DNA of 64,000 nucleotides from Zeimonas sp050187175 (GTDB taxonomy: Bacteria; Pseudomonadota; Gammaproteobacteria; Burkholderiales; Burkholderiaceae_E). Shown here piece by piece: positions 25,016-35,848 of the stretch (position 1 is the first letter of the stretch; the number at the start of each line of letters is the position of its first letter). The notes below the pieces were generated by a model. That model saw only the letters and a list, made by a program, of their open reading frames with translations. It searched no databases and was not told where the DNA came from. The stretch covers positions 124,001-188,000 of the forward strand of contig JBFWXS010000003.1 in NCBI GenBank assembly GCA_050187175.1, given 5' to 3'. Both the position numbers and the translations under genes were made by a program.

Positions 25016-26176
25016 ATGACAGCTGTAGCCGGGCCGTACTTTCCGTCGGCCGCCCAGTGGGAAACCGTCGCGCCGGCGGAAGCGGGGCTGTCGGCGTCCG
25101 GCCTCGCGGAGGCGATGCGCTTCGCCGACGCCAGCGAATGCGACTGGCCGCGCTCGCTGTTTCTGCCCGACGGCCGCTACATAGGCACTGCCTACGTCGA
25201 CGACCGGCCGCCGTACGACACCGTGCTCGGCGAGGTGCGGCCGCGCGGCGGCGTCAACGGACTGATCCTGCGCGGCGGCCGCATCGTCGCGGAATGGGGC
25301 GATACGCTGCGCGCCGACACCACGTACTCGGCGGCCAAGAGCTATCTGGCGCTGATCGCCTGTCTGGCGCTCGATGACGGACTGATACGCTCGATCGACG
25401 ACCCGGTGGCGCTATACCGCAATGAAAGCGACCGCGACGACGGCTTCGACTCCGAGCACAACCGCGCCGTCACTTGGCGGCATCTGCTGAACCAGACCAG
25501 CGAATGGCAGGGCACGCTGTGGCAGCGGCCCGACAGCGTCGACCACCACAGGCAGGCCGGCGCGACGCACGACAACCGCGGCAAGGGTCTGAAACGCGCG
25601 CTGCAGCCGCCGGGCACCCATTGGGAATACAACGACGTCCGCGTCAACCGGCTCAGTCTGTCGCTGCTGCAGCTGTTCCGGCGTCCGCTGCCCGAGGTGC
25701 TTCGCGAGCGCATCATGGCGCCGATCGGCGCTTCCGACGGCTGGGAGTGGCTCGGCTACCGCAACTCGACGGTCGACATCGACGGCCGGCCGATCACTTC
25801 GGTTTCGGGCGGCGGCCACTGGGGCGGCGGGCTGTTCATCGCCAGCCGCGACCATGCGCGCGTCGGCTACCTGGTCCACCGCGGCGGCGTCTGGAACGGC
25901 CGCCGTCTGCTGTCCGAACGCTCCGTGGCGCTGCTGAAGACGCCTTGCGCGGTCAACCCCTCGTACGGCGCGCTGTGGTGGCTGAACGGCGACCGCACGC
26001 TGTTTCCGTCGGCGCCCGCCAGCAGCGTCTTCGCCATCGGCGGCGGACAGCATCTGATCTGGATCGACCCTGAGAACGACCTGGTCACGGTCGTGCGATG
26101 GGTCGAACGTACCCGCTGCGACGAGCTGCTGGCTCGCATCTCGGCAAGCATCCTCCCAACCCATCGAGGAGACTAG
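25016..26176 (+). CDS. Serine hydrolase, beta-lactamase-related
   Basis: 386 residues with the penicillin-binding-protein-like fold: SxxK in TYSAAKSYLAL, the YND segment in HWEYNDVRVN, and GHWGGGLFIASRDHAR and SYGALWWLN blocks as in class C-type esterases/amidases. No signal peptide is evident. The ATG at 25016 has only a weak AGG upstream. It is the first gene of the rightward operon and ends 3 bp before the solute-binding-protein gene, so it probably hydrolyses the imported compound in the cytoplasm. Confidence 0.84.
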   Translation: MTAVAGPYFPSAAQWETVAPAEAGLSASGLAEAMRFADASECDWPRSLFLPDGRYIGTAYVDDRPPYDTVLGEVRPRGGVNGLILRGGRIVAEWGDTLRADTTYSAAKSYLALIACLALDDGLIRSIDDPVALYRNESDRDDGFDSEHNRAVTWRHLLNQTSEWQGTLWQRPDSVDHHRQAGATHDNRGKGLKRALQPPGTHWEYNDVRVNRLSLSLLQLFRRPLPEVLRERIMAPIGASDGWEWLGYRNSTVDIDGRPITSVSGGGHWGGGLFIASRDHARVGYLVHRGGVWNGRRLLSERSVALLKTPCAVNPSYGALWWLNGDRTLFPSAPASSVFAIGGGQHLIWIDPENDLVTVVRWVERTRCDELLARISASILPTHRGD

Positions 26177-26179
26177 GAA

Positions 26180-27712
26180 ATGATTGAGGCCTCGTTCAAG
26201 ACGATCGCCGCGCTGGCCTTCGGCGTCGGGCTGGCCGGCGCGGCGCCGGCCGCCCTGGCGCAAACGCCGAAGAACGGCGGCACGCTGGTGTATGCCACCG
26301 GCATCGATGCGCAGACGCTCGATCCGCAGTTCGTCACCGACATTCCGACCTTCCGCGTCGTGCGCTACATCTACGAGCCGCTGACTCAGCAGGACGCGGC
26401 CGGCAAGGTGATTCCGGCGCTGGCTACCTCATGGAAGCTGTCCGACGACAAGCGCACGTGGACCTTCCAGCTGCGCAAGGGCGTCAAGTTCCATGACGGC
26501 TCGACCTTCGATGCGCAGGCGGTGAAGTTCACCTTCGACCGCCTCAACGATCCGGCTACCGGCTCGCCCCGCCGCAGCACGCTGGCGGCCGTGGAAGAAG
26601 TGAAGGTGGTCGACGACTATACGATCGCGATCATCACCAAGAAGCCGTTCGCGCCGCTGCTCGCGCAGCTGAGCGCTTACAACGCCGCGATCCTGAGCCC
26701 GGCTCAAGCGAAGAAGGCCGGTGCCGATCTGCGCAAGCTGCCGTCAGGCACCGGTCCGTTCAAGTTCAAGAGCTGGCAGCCCGGCGAGAAGGTGACGCTG
26801 GTTCGCAACGACGACTACTGGGACGGCAAGCCGCGCCTGGACGGCGTGGAGATCCGTGCCGTGCCGGAGGATTCGGCGCGCGTGCTGATGCTGCTCAGCG
26901 GGCAGGTCGACGTCATCTCCGGCGTGCCGACCGTGATGCTGAAGCGGCTGCAGTCCTCGTCGGCGGTGACGCTGATGCGCAAGACCGGCTACCGCACCAT
27001 CTACCTGGGCATGAACACGGCGGTGGCGCCGTTCAATGACCAGCGCGTGCGGCAGGCGATCGCCTATGCGATCAACAAGCCGGCGCTGGTATCCGGCGTC
27101 CTCAGCGGCATCGGCACGCTCGGCGGTTCGTACGAATCGTCGGTGATCGAGAACTCGGCCACCGACCTGAAGCCGTACCCGTACGACAAGGAGCGCGCGC
27201 GCAAGCTGCTGGCCGACGCCGGTCATCCGAACGGCTTCGAGACCGAGTTCTACGTGCCCACCGGCCTGTACATCATGGACCGTCCGCTCGGCGAGGCGAT
27301 CCAGGCGCAGCTGGCCGACGTCGGCATCAAGGCGAACATCAAGGCGCCCGAGATCAGCGCTTACCTGAACATGCTCACTCAGGCCAAGGCGCCGCTGTTC
27401 ATCGGCGGCAAGGGCAGCCCGACCGGCGACATGGACTTCACGCAGACGCTGAGCAACGGCAGTACCGGCCGCATGAACCACTTCAACTTCAAGAACGCCG
27501 AAGTGGACAAGCTGATCGAGGCGCAGCGCGAGGCGGTCGATCCGGGGCAGCGGCGCAAGCTGCTGCATGACCTGCAGCGCGTCGTCTACGAGCAGGCGCC
27601 GCACATCACGCTGTACTACGAAGACCAGATCTTCGGCACGCGCAGCAAGGTGCACGGCGTCGAGGTGTACGTGAACGAGTTCATCAGCTTCCACAAGGCC
27701 TGGAAGGAATGA
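26180..27712 (+). CDS. ABC transporter substrate-binding protein, peptide/opine/nickel family (SBP_bac_5)
   Basis: 510 residues: Sec signal peptide ending near AALAQ (about 28), then the family 5 fold with GGTLVYATGIDAQTLDPQF, WTFQLRKGVKFHDG and the ATDLKPYPYDKERARKLLADAG segment. It is the periplasmic receptor for an oligopeptide- or amide-like solute delivered to the permeases encoded next. A good ribosome site (GGAG) lies upstream of the ATG at 26180. The adjoining hydrolases and enolase suggest a modified peptide or amide as ligand. Confidence 0.92.
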   Translation: MIEASFKTIAALAFGVGLAGAAPAALAQTPKNGGTLVYATGIDAQTLDPQFVTDIPTFRVVRYIYEPLTQQDAAGKVIPALATSWKLSDDKRTWTFQLRKGVKFHDGSTFDAQAVKFTFDRLNDPATGSPRRSTLAAVEEVKVVDDYTIAIITKKPFAPLLAQLSAYNAAILSPAQAKKAGADLRKLPSGTGPFKFKSWQPGEKVTLVRNDDYWDGKPRLDGVEIRAVPEDSARVLMLLSGQVDVISGVPTVMLKRLQSSSAVTLMRKTGYRTIYLGMNTAVAPFNDQRVRQAIAYAINKPALVSGVLSGIGTLGGSYESSVIENSATDLKPYPYDKERARKLLADAGHPNGFETEFYVPTGLYIMDRPLGEAIQAQLADVGIKANIKAPEISAYLNMLTQAKAPLFIGGKGSPTGDMDFTQTLSNGSTGRMNHFNFKNAEVDKLIEAQREAVDPGQRRKLLHDLQRVVYEQAPHITLYYEDQIFGTRSKVHGVEVYVNEFISFHKAWKE

Positions 27713-27752
27713 CGCCGGTCCGGCGGCACGTCGCGACTCGGCCCGGGGCCCT

Positions 27753-28673
27753 ATGATCGGTTTCGTCGTCCGCCGCCTGCTGCAGGCGCTGCCGGTCCTG
27801 TTCGGCGTGTCGCTGGCGGTGTTCCTGATGATCCATATGGTGCCCGGCGATCCGGCCGAACTGATCGCGGGCCAGAACGCCACCGCCGACGACGTGCGCA
27901 ACGTGCGGCAGGCGCTCGGACTGGACCGCTCGCTGCCCGAGCAGTACGTATCGTTCGTGAAGCAGGCGCTGGTCGGCGACTTCGGCCGCTCGTTCCGCAC
28001 CGGGCGCCCGGTGGCGGAGGAGATCGGCGAGCGCTACCGCAACACGCTGCTGCTCGGCGGCGTGGCGCTGATCATGGCTGTACTCGTGGGCATTGCCAGC
28101 GGGGTGGTGTCGGCGGTGCGGCGCTACTCAGTGTCGGACAATGTCGCCCTGCTGGTGTCCATCCTCGCGGTGTCCACCCCGACCTTCTTCCTCGGCCTGC
28201 TGCTGATGCTGGTGTTCTCGGTGTGGCTCGGCTGGCTGCCGCTGACCGGCTTCGAGTCGTGGCAGCACCTGGTGCTGCCGGCGATCACGCTGGGCGCGGC
28301 CAGCGCCGCCGTCATCTCGCGCATCATGCGTTCCAGCCTGCTCGAAGTGCTGGACAACCAGTACGTGCGCACGGCCCGCGCCAAGGGCCTGAGCGAATCG
28401 CTGGTGATCTGGCGGCATGCCGTGCGCAACGCGGTGCTGCCGGTGATCACCGTGGTCGGCCTGCAGCTGGGTTATCTGCTCGGCGGCGCAGTGGTGACCG
28501 AGACGGTGTTCGCCTGGCCCGGCATCGGCCGGCTGCTGGTGCAGTCCATCCTGGCGCGCGATTTTCCGGTGGTGCAGGCCGCCGTGCTGGTAGTGGCTCT
28601 GACCTTCATCGTGATCAACATCGTGACCGATCTCGTCTACGGTCTGCTCGATCCGCGGATCTCGGTGCAATGA
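27753..28673 (+). CDS. ABC transporter permease, DppB/OppB type
   Basis: 306 residues with about six membrane helices. The N-terminal signature MIGFVVRRLLQALPVLFGVS and the HMVPGDPAE loop are typical of DppB, and the EAA-like cytoplasmic loop is YVRTARAKGLSESLVIWRHAVRNA. It forms the channel with the DppC-type subunit whose start codon overlaps its stop (ATGA). Confidence 0.93.
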   Translation: MIGFVVRRLLQALPVLFGVSLAVFLMIHMVPGDPAELIAGQNATADDVRNVRQALGLDRSLPEQYVSFVKQALVGDFGRSFRTGRPVAEEIGERYRNTLLLGGVALIMAVLVGIASGVVSAVRRYSVSDNVALLVSILAVSTPTFFLGLLLMLVFSVWLGWLPLTGFESWQHLVLPAITLGAASAAVISRIMRSSLLEVLDNQYVRTARAKGLSESLVIWRHAVRNAVLPVITVVGLQLGYLLGGAVVTETVFAWPGIGRLLVQSILARDFPVVQAAVLVVALTFIVINIVTDLVYGLLDPRISVQ

Positions 28674-29577
28674 GCCGCGTCGCTTCCAACTCGGCCGCGT
28701 CGCCCGCGCCGGGCTCGCCGCAGGCGCCCGGCGACGGTGTCTGGCGCACGCGCTGGCGGCTGTTCCGCCGTTCGCGGCTGGCGCTGCCGGGGCTGGTGCT
28801 GTTCGGACTGTTCGTCCTGATCGGGCTGCTGGCACCGTGGATAGCGCCGTACGACCCGAACCGCAACGATCTGCTCAGCGTGATGTCGCCGCCCTCGGCC
28901 GAGCACTGGTTCGGCACCGACGAGCTGGGGCGCGACATCCTGTCGCGCATCATCTACGGCGCCCGCATCTCGCTGCTCGAAGGCGTGCTGTCGGTGGCCA
29001 TCGCAATGGTCATCGGCATTCCGATCGGTGTCGTCTCCGGCTATGTCGGCGGCCGCGTCGATGCGGTGATCATGCGGCTGATCGACGTGCTGATGGCCTT
29101 TCCCGGCGTGCTGCTGGCGATCGTCATCATCAGCGTGCTGGGGCCCAGCCTGATCAACGCGATCCTGGCCGTGGGGCTGTACACGGTTCCGATCTTCGCG
29201 CGGCTGGCGCGCGGGCTGGCCATGTCCGCCAAGGAGGAGCTGTACGTCGAGGCGTGCCGCGCGATCGGCATGAGCGACCTGCGCATCGTGACGCGGCACA
29301 TCTTTCCGAACATCAGCGCGCCGATCTTCGCGATGGCGACCTTGCGCGTCGGCATCGCGATCCTCACCTGTGCCAGCATCAGCTTCCTGGGGCTCGGCGC
29401 GCAGGCGCCGCTGCCGGAGTGGGGGGCCATGCTGTCGAACAGCCGCACGTCGATGCTGATCGCACCGCATCTGGCGCTGTTTCCGGGTCTGGCGATCATC
29501 CTGCTGGTGCTGGGCCTGAACCTGTTCCAGGACGGCGTGCAGGCCGCGCTGGATCCCAAGTCGGAGCAGCGTACGTC

Positions 29578-29581
<4 letters not shown>
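28670..29581 (+). CDS. ABC transporter permease, DppC/OppC type
   Basis: 303 residues with a cytoplasmic N-terminal region, the family segment HWFGTDELGRDILSRIIYG after TM1, and the EAA loop YVEACRAIGMSDLRIVTRHIFPN. It pairs with the DppB-type permease. Its start overlaps the previous stop and its stop overlaps the next start (ATGA in both cases), so translation of the transporter genes is coupled. Confidence 0.93.
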
Positions 29582-30689
<1,108 letters not shown>

Positions 30690-30693
<4 letters not shown>

Positions 30694-31856
30694 GCGGCGT
30701 TGCGCTGGAGGGTGGAGCGAACGCCGCATCGGACCCGCCGGGACCGCTGCTTGAGGTCGCGGGCCTGACCAAGCACTTCGCGGCGCGCGGCAACGGCTGG
30801 CGCGGCGGCCGCGGCGGTCGCGTCGTGCGCGCCGTCGACGGCGTTTCGTTCAGCCTGGACCGCGGTACCACGCTGGCCGTGGTCGGCGAGAGCGGCTCCG
30901 GCAAGTCGACCACGGCTCGGCTGGTGCTGCGGCTGATCGAGCCGACCGCCGGCAGCGTGCGGTTCGACGGCGCCGACATCGCGGCGCTCAGCGCGTCCGC
31001 CTTGCGCAAGCTGCGGCAGCGCATGCAGATCGTGTTCCAGGATCCGTATGCGTCGCTGAATCCGCGCATGAAGGTCGGCGAGATCCTCGAGGAGCCGCTG
31101 CGCGTGCACGGCATCGGCGACACGGCCGCGCGCCGCGCGCGCGTGCGGCAGCTGCTCGAACTGGTTCAACTGGCGGACTACCATGCCGGCCGCTATCCGC
31201 ACCAGTTCTCCGGCGGCCAGCGCCAGCGCATCGGCATCGCGCGTGCGCTGGCGGTGCAGCCGGACCTGGTGGTCTGCGACGAGCCGGTGTCGGCGCTCGA
31301 CGTGTCGATCCAGGCGCAGGTGGTCAATCTGCTGAAGGATCTGCAGGCGCAGCTCGGTCTGTCGTATCTGTTCATCTCGCACGACATGGCCGTGGTCAAG
31401 TACATCGCCGACCGCGTCGCCGTCATGTATCTGGGCAAGCTGGTCGAGCTGGCCCCCAAGGACGCACTGTTCTCGTTGCCGCTGCATCCGTACACGCGCA
31501 CGCTGCTCGCTGCCGTGCCGCGGCCTGATCCGCATCGCCGTGCCGAGCGCCAGATCGTGGCCGGCGACATTCCGAGTCCGTCGAATCCGCCGCCGGGCTG
31601 CCGCTTCCATACGCGCTGTCCCTTCGTCGTGGAGCGCTGTCGCACGGAGGAGCCGCTGATGACGGAGCATGCGCCCGGACATCTGGCGGCCTGCCATCGA
31701 GTGGCGGAGCTGCCGCCCATGCCGGAGCAGGCAGTCGCCACCGTCATGTCACCCGTGGCGCAGCGGCGGCTGGCCCTGTACGACCGGATGCGCGCCGCCC
31801 GTCCGCCGGCTTCCATGGAACTGCCGCCGGGTTCTGCGGAGCTGCTGCCGCGTTGA
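30690..31856 (+). CDS. ABC transporter ATP-binding protein, DppF/OppF type
   Basis: 388 residues: Walker A GESGSGKS, signature FSGGQRQRIG, Walker B LVVCDEPVSALD, H-loop SHDMA, and a C-terminal GCRFHTRCPF Cys cluster. Beyond the family's usual end there is a tail of about 60 residues with no recognised motif. The ATG at 30690 overlaps the DppD-type stop and has GAGGAGG upstream. It closes the hydrolase-importer operon. Confidence 0.93.
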
Positions 31857-31922
31857 CGGGCGGCGGCGGCCGGGCGGCAGCGAGGCGCGCCGTCCGCCCC
31901 CGTCAGTGCTAACGTGCGGATC

Positions 31923-32348
31923 ATGTCCGCCTTCGACTGGCTGCAATCGCACCCCATCGCCTACCCGGCGCTGGAGGCCATGCACATCTTCGGCCTGGCG
32001 ACGCTGGTCGGCAGCCTGCTGCTGTTCGAGCTGCGCGTGCTCGGCCTGGGTGGGGCGCTGCCGCCGCAGCCGCTGGCTCGGCTGGCGCTGCCGCTGACGC
32101 TGGCCGGCTTCGCGCTGGCAGCCATCAGCGGTGGCCTGATGTTTGCCAGCCAGCCGCTCGAACTGATCGGCAACCGCGCCTTCGTGCTCAAAATGGGGCT
32201 GCTGGCGCTGGCCGGCATCAACGCGGCGCTGTTCCATGCACGAGGCGGCGTGCAACGTCTGGACACGGCCGCACGCGCGCAGGCGGTATTTTCGATGCTG
32301 CTGTGGCTGGCGGTTATCATCTGCGGACGCTGGATCGCCTATATCTAG
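31923..32348 (+). CDS. Small polytopic membrane protein (DUF6644-like)
   Basis: 141 residues with four membrane helices. The N-terminal HPIAYPALEAMHIFGLATLVGS (His within TM1) and the later conserved KMGLLALAGINAALFH suggest the DUF6644-type family often next to DUF6152 proteins. The ATG at 31923 is preferred; an in-frame GTG at 31914 is possible, and neither has a strong ribosome site. The following gene starts 55 bp downstream. Confidence 0.72.
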   Translation: MSAFDWLQSHPIAYPALEAMHIFGLATLVGSLLLFELRVLGLGGALPPQPLARLALPLTLAGFALAAISGGLMFASQPLELIGNRAFVLKMGLLALAGINAALFHARGGVQRLDTAARAQAVFSMLLWLAVIICGRWIAYI

Positions 32349-32403
32349 CGCTTCACCCGCCGCGGGCGCCGCCCGTTCGATCCTGCTTCCGTGGAGGTCT
32401 GCG

Positions 32404-32880
32404 ATGCATCGACGCTCTCTGCTCGCCGCCGCGCTGCTGACGGCGCTGCCCGTCCCGCGCAGTGTCCTGGCGCATCACGGCTGGAGCAGTTTCGACCAGG
32501 GACGCCCGCTGTACCTCGAGGGCCGCGCCACCAAGGTCGCCTGGCGCAATCCGCATGCCGAGTTCATGCTCGAGGTGAAGCCCGACCTGGCCCTGCCCGC
32601 CGATCTGGCGCGCCGGCCGGTGCCCGCGCAGTCGGCGGGTGTGGACGGGCCGGGCCTGCTCGCGCGGACGCAGCTGCCGCGCCGCAAGGATCGCGTCTGG
32701 GAGATCGAGCTGGCGCCGCTGACGCGCATGCAGGCATGGCAGGTGCCGCAGCTGACGAACGGCACCGAGGTCGCCGTGGTCGGTTTCACCTTCGATGGCG
32801 AGCAGGGCAAGCCGGTGCTGCGCGCCGAGTATCTGTGGGTCGGCGGCAAGGCCTACGGCATGCGCTCGTCGCCCGCCTGA
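32404..32880 (+). CDS. DUF6152 family secreted protein
   Basis: 158 residues: a signal peptide ending at LA, then HHGWSSFD, the N-terminal hallmark of DUF6152, and GRATKVAWRNPHAEFMLEV. It is a probable periplasmic protein of unknown role, often beside the small membrane protein encoded just upstream. GGAGG lies 6 nt before the ATG at 32404. Its neighbours downstream are the MCE transporter genes, without clear functional linkage. Confidence 0.83.
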   Translation: MHRRSLLAAALLTALPVPRSVLAHHGWSSFDQGRPLYLEGRATKVAWRNPHAEFMLEVKPDLALPADLARRPVPAQSAGVDGPGLLARTQLPRRKDRVWEIELAPLTRMQAWQVPQLTNGTEVAVVGFTFDGEQGKPVLRAEYLWVGGKAYGMRSSPA

Positions 32881-32914
32881 GCGAGGGCATCGCGTAAGTG
32901 CGGACCGGCGATCG

Positions 32915-34051
32915 ATGACGGCAGTGCGAGGCTCGTGCCGCCTGGCGGATGAAGGCGGCAGCAGCGTGCTGCACCCCGGCGGCGACTGGCAGCTGCCGCA
33001 TCTGGCCGAACTCGATGCCGGTTTGCGGGGCCTGCCGCGCGGGTCCGCTTCGCGGGGGCCGGTACGGGCCGTCGACGGCAGCGCGCTGCGCGCGCTGGAC
33101 ACCGCCGGCGCGCTGCTGCTGTGGCGCCAGCTGGGGCGCGACGCGGCTGAACGCGAGCAGGTGGAGCTGCGCAACTTCAGCGACGTGCACGCGCGCATCA
33201 TGGAGCTGGTGCGCACCCGCCTCGCGGACAGCGCGCCGGACGATTCGGGGCGACGCTTCGGCTGGCTGGCCCGGCTGGGCCAGGCCAGCGCCGGCCTCGG
33301 CGCCTTGCTGCGCGGCCATCTGGAGTTCTTCGGGCGGGTGCTGCACGAGCTGGCGCGCGCGGCGCTGCGGCCCGGCCGGCTGCGGCTGCGCGAGCTGTTC
33401 GCGCAGTTCGCGCAGGTCTGCGTCAGCGCGATTCCGGTGGTCGCGCTGGTCACTTTCCTGATCGGCCTGGTGGTCGCGTATCTGCTCGGGCTGCAGGCCG
33501 AACAGTTCGGCGCCAACATCTTCGTCGTCGACGGCGTGGCGCTGGGCCTGACGCGCGAGTTCGCGCCGCTGATAGTCGCGACCATCATCGCCGGCCGCTC
33601 CGGCGCCGCCTTTACCGCTCAGCTCGGTACGATGAAGCTGACCGAGGAGATCGACGCGATCCGCACGCTCGGTCTGTCGGCCGAGCAGGTACTGGTCGTG
33701 CCGCGCGTCATCGCGCTGATCGTGTCGCTGCCGTTGCTGGTCTTCGTGGGCGACGTGTTCGGACTGGCCGGTTCCATGGTCATTGCAGATTCGATGCTGG
33801 ACATCACGCCGGCCACTTTCATTGCCCGGCTGCAGGAGGCGCTGGCGCCGCGCCATTTCATCATCGGCCTGGTCAAGGCACCGGTGTTCGGCCTGTTCGT
33901 CGCCATCATCGGCTGCCGGATGGGCATGGCCGTGAGCCGGGACACGCGCTCGATCGGCTTGAACACGACGTCGACGGTGGTGCAGTCGATCGTCGCCGTG
34001 ATCCTGCTCGACGCAGTGTTCGCGCTGCTGTTCCAGGAGCTGGGGCTGTGA
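32915..34051 (+). CDS. STAS-MlaE fusion permease of an MCE lipid transporter
   Basis: 378 residues. The first 105 or so form a STAS-like domain (VRAVDGSALRALDTAGALLLWRQL), followed by the MlaE permease with about five helices and the conserved AAFTAQLGTMKLTEEIDAIRTLG coupling loop. In the canonical Mla system the STAS protein MlaB is separate; here it is fused. It works in the inner membrane with the ATPase encoded next to move phospholipid between membranes. The stop overlaps the GTG start of the ATPase gene. Confidence 0.9.
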   Translation: MTAVRGSCRLADEGGSSVLHPGGDWQLPHLAELDAGLRGLPRGSASRGPVRAVDGSALRALDTAGALLLWRQLGRDAAEREQVELRNFSDVHARIMELVRTRLADSAPDDSGRRFGWLARLGQASAGLGALLRGHLEFFGRVLHELARAALRPGRLRLRELFAQFAQVCVSAIPVVALVTFLIGLVVAYLLGLQAEQFGANIFVVDGVALGLTREFAPLIVATIIAGRSGAAFTAQLGTMKLTEEIDAIRTLGLSAEQVLVVPRVIALIVSLPLLVFVGDVFGLAGSMVIADSMLDITPATFIARLQEALAPRHFIIGLVKAPVFGLFVAIIGCRMGMAVSRDTRSIGLNTTSTVVQSIVAVILLDAVFALLFQELGL

Positions 34052-34890
34052 GCGGCGCGGCGCCGGGCAGTGGTGCCGCGCCGGTCGGCGGCCCTGCGCC
34101 CGGGGGCGAGGCGGCAATCCAGGTGCGCGGCGTCAGCACGCGCTTCGGCACGCAGCAGGTGCACAAGGACCTGGATCTGACCATTCGCCGCGGCGAGCTG
34201 GTCGCGCTGATCGGCGGCAGCGGCAGCGGCAAGTCGGTCCTGCTGCGCGAGATCATCGGCCTGCAGCGGCCCACCGGCGGCCGCATCGAGCTGCTCGGCA
34301 CCGACGTCTGGAACGCGCCGGAGGCGGCGCTGACCGCGGTCCGGCGCCGCATCGGCATGATGTTCCAGGACGGGGCGCTGTTCTCGTCGCTGACCGTGGC
34401 CGGCAACGTGGCCACGCCGATGCGCGAGCACGGCGGCATCCCCAGGCATCTGATCGAGCCGCTGGTCGAGCTGCGGCTGGCCATGGCCGGGCTGCCCGTG
34501 TCAGCCGGCGCCAAGCGCCCCAGCGAGCTGTCGGGCGGCATGCGCAAGCGGGCTGCGATCGCGCGCGCGCTGGCGCTCGAACCGGAAGTGCTGTTCCTGG
34601 ACGAACCCACTTCCGGCCTGGACCCGATCACCGCACGGGCTTTCGACAGCCTGCTGGCGTCGCTGTGCGACGATCTGGGCATCACGGTGCTGATCGTCAC
34701 GCACGACCTCGACACCTTGCTGACCATCGCGCGCCGCGTCGTCGTGCTCGGGCAGGGGCGCGTGATCGCCGATGGCCCGGTGGACGAGGTCATGGCAGTG
34801 GACGATCCGTGGATCCGGTCGTACTTCTCGGGCCGTAGAATGATCGGCGCTTCGCCGTCCGCAAACGGAAATCGAATCGATGGAACCTGA
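34048..34890 (+). CDS. MlaF-type ABC ATPase of an MCE transporter
   Basis: 280 residues: Walker A GGSGSGKS, signature LSGGMRKRAA, Walker B VLFLDEPTSGLDP, H-loop THDL. The MCE-type QDGALFSSLTVAGNV segment distinguishes it from import ATPases. It starts with GTG at 34048 inside the stop of the permease gene (GTGA) and overlaps the next gene by 11 nt. The first 25 residues are Gly/Ala/Pro low complexity. Confidence 0.92.
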   Translation: MSGAAPGSGAAPVGGPAPGGEAAIQVRGVSTRFGTQQVHKDLDLTIRRGELVALIGGSGSGKSVLLREIIGLQRPTGGRIELLGTDVWNAPEAALTAVRRRIGMMFQDGALFSSLTVAGNVATPMREHGGIPRHLIEPLVELRLAMAGLPVSAGAKRPSELSGGMRKRAAIARALALEPEVLFLDEPTSGLDPITARAFDSLLASLCDDLGITVLIVTHDLDTLLTIARRVVVLGQGRVIADGPVDEVMAVDDPWIRSYFSGRRMIGASPSANGNRIDGT

Positions 34891-35848
34891 AGCTCGCTAT
34901 ACGCTGGTCGGCGCCGTCGTGCTGGCGCTGATCGCAGGCGCCTGCGCCGCGTGGATCTGGCTGTCGCAAGGCGGCGGCGGGGCCGGCTTCCGCTTCTACA
35001 CGATCCACTTCGAGAGCCAGTCGCTCGAAGGCCTGCAGCAGGGCAGCGACGTGACCATGCGCGGCGTGAAGGTGGGCCGCGTCCAGGAATACTCCATTTC
35101 GCGCGACAACATCAACCGCGTCGACGTGATCATCCGTACCGATCGCGAGACGCCGGTAAGCAGCAATACCAATGCCGTGGTGTCGCGCAACCTGGTCACC
35201 GGGCTGGCGCGCATCGACCTGGTCACGCCGGGCACGCCGGGGCCCGAGCTGAACGACGTGCCGAACGGCGAACGCTACCCGGTGATTCCCGAGGGCAAGT
35301 CCGATCTCGAGCAGATCGCCGGCGCGTTGAGCCGGCTCGCGGTTACCGGTGAGAACGTGCTGAACAATCTCGAGCATCTGCTCGCGCCCGAGACCCGCGA
35401 TACGCTGATCGGCGCGATGGCCGCGGTGCGCGACCTGGCCGGCGGCCTCGACAAGCGGCTCGACCGCATCGACATGGTCGCAGTCAGCCTGCGCGACGCC
35501 GCCACGGCCTTCCAGACCTCGAGCAAGCAGATCGCCGTGGCGATCTCGAACGTCTCGCAGGATGCCGCCAAGGTCGCGGCGCAGATCGCGCCGATCGGGC
35601 ACCAGGTCAACAGCGCGCTGGCTGATCTGTCGAGCGCGGCCAAGACGCTGGAGCGCGAATCGGCGCTGGTTGCGCGGCGCCTCGAACACAGCGTCGACGC
35701 CGGTGCGCTGGAGCTGCGCGCGACTGCGCGCGATCTGCGCGGCAGCGCCGAGATGGTGTCGCGGGCCGCCGACCGCTTGCGCGAACCGAGCGCGGCCCTG
35801 CTCGGACCGACGAACCGCCAGCTCGGGCCCGGCGAGGTGCTGCCATGA
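34880..35848 (+). CDS. MCE-domain (MlaD-like) lipid-binding protein
   Basis: 322 residues: one N-terminal membrane anchor (about 8-30), an MCE domain (about 38-120, FESQSLEGLQQGSDVTMRGVKVGRV), then a long amphipathic helical region (about 150-310) of the kind that forms tunnels in longer MCE proteins. It is periplasmic with an inner-membrane anchor. It overlaps both neighbours in the operon. Confidence 0.92.
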   Translation: MEPEARYTLVGAVVLALIAGACAAWIWLSQGGGGAGFRFYTIHFESQSLEGLQQGSDVTMRGVKVGRVQEYSISRDNINRVDVIIRTDRETPVSSNTNAVVSRNLVTGLARIDLVTPGTPGPELNDVPNGERYPVIPEGKSDLEQIAGALSRLAVTGENVLNNLEHLLAPETRDTLIGAMAAVRDLAGGLDKRLDRIDMVAVSLRDAATAFQTSSKQIAVAISNVSQDAAKVAAQIAPIGHQVNSALADLSSAAKTLERESALVARRLEHSVDAGALELRATARDLRGSAEMVSRAADRLREPSAALLGPTNRQLGPGEVLP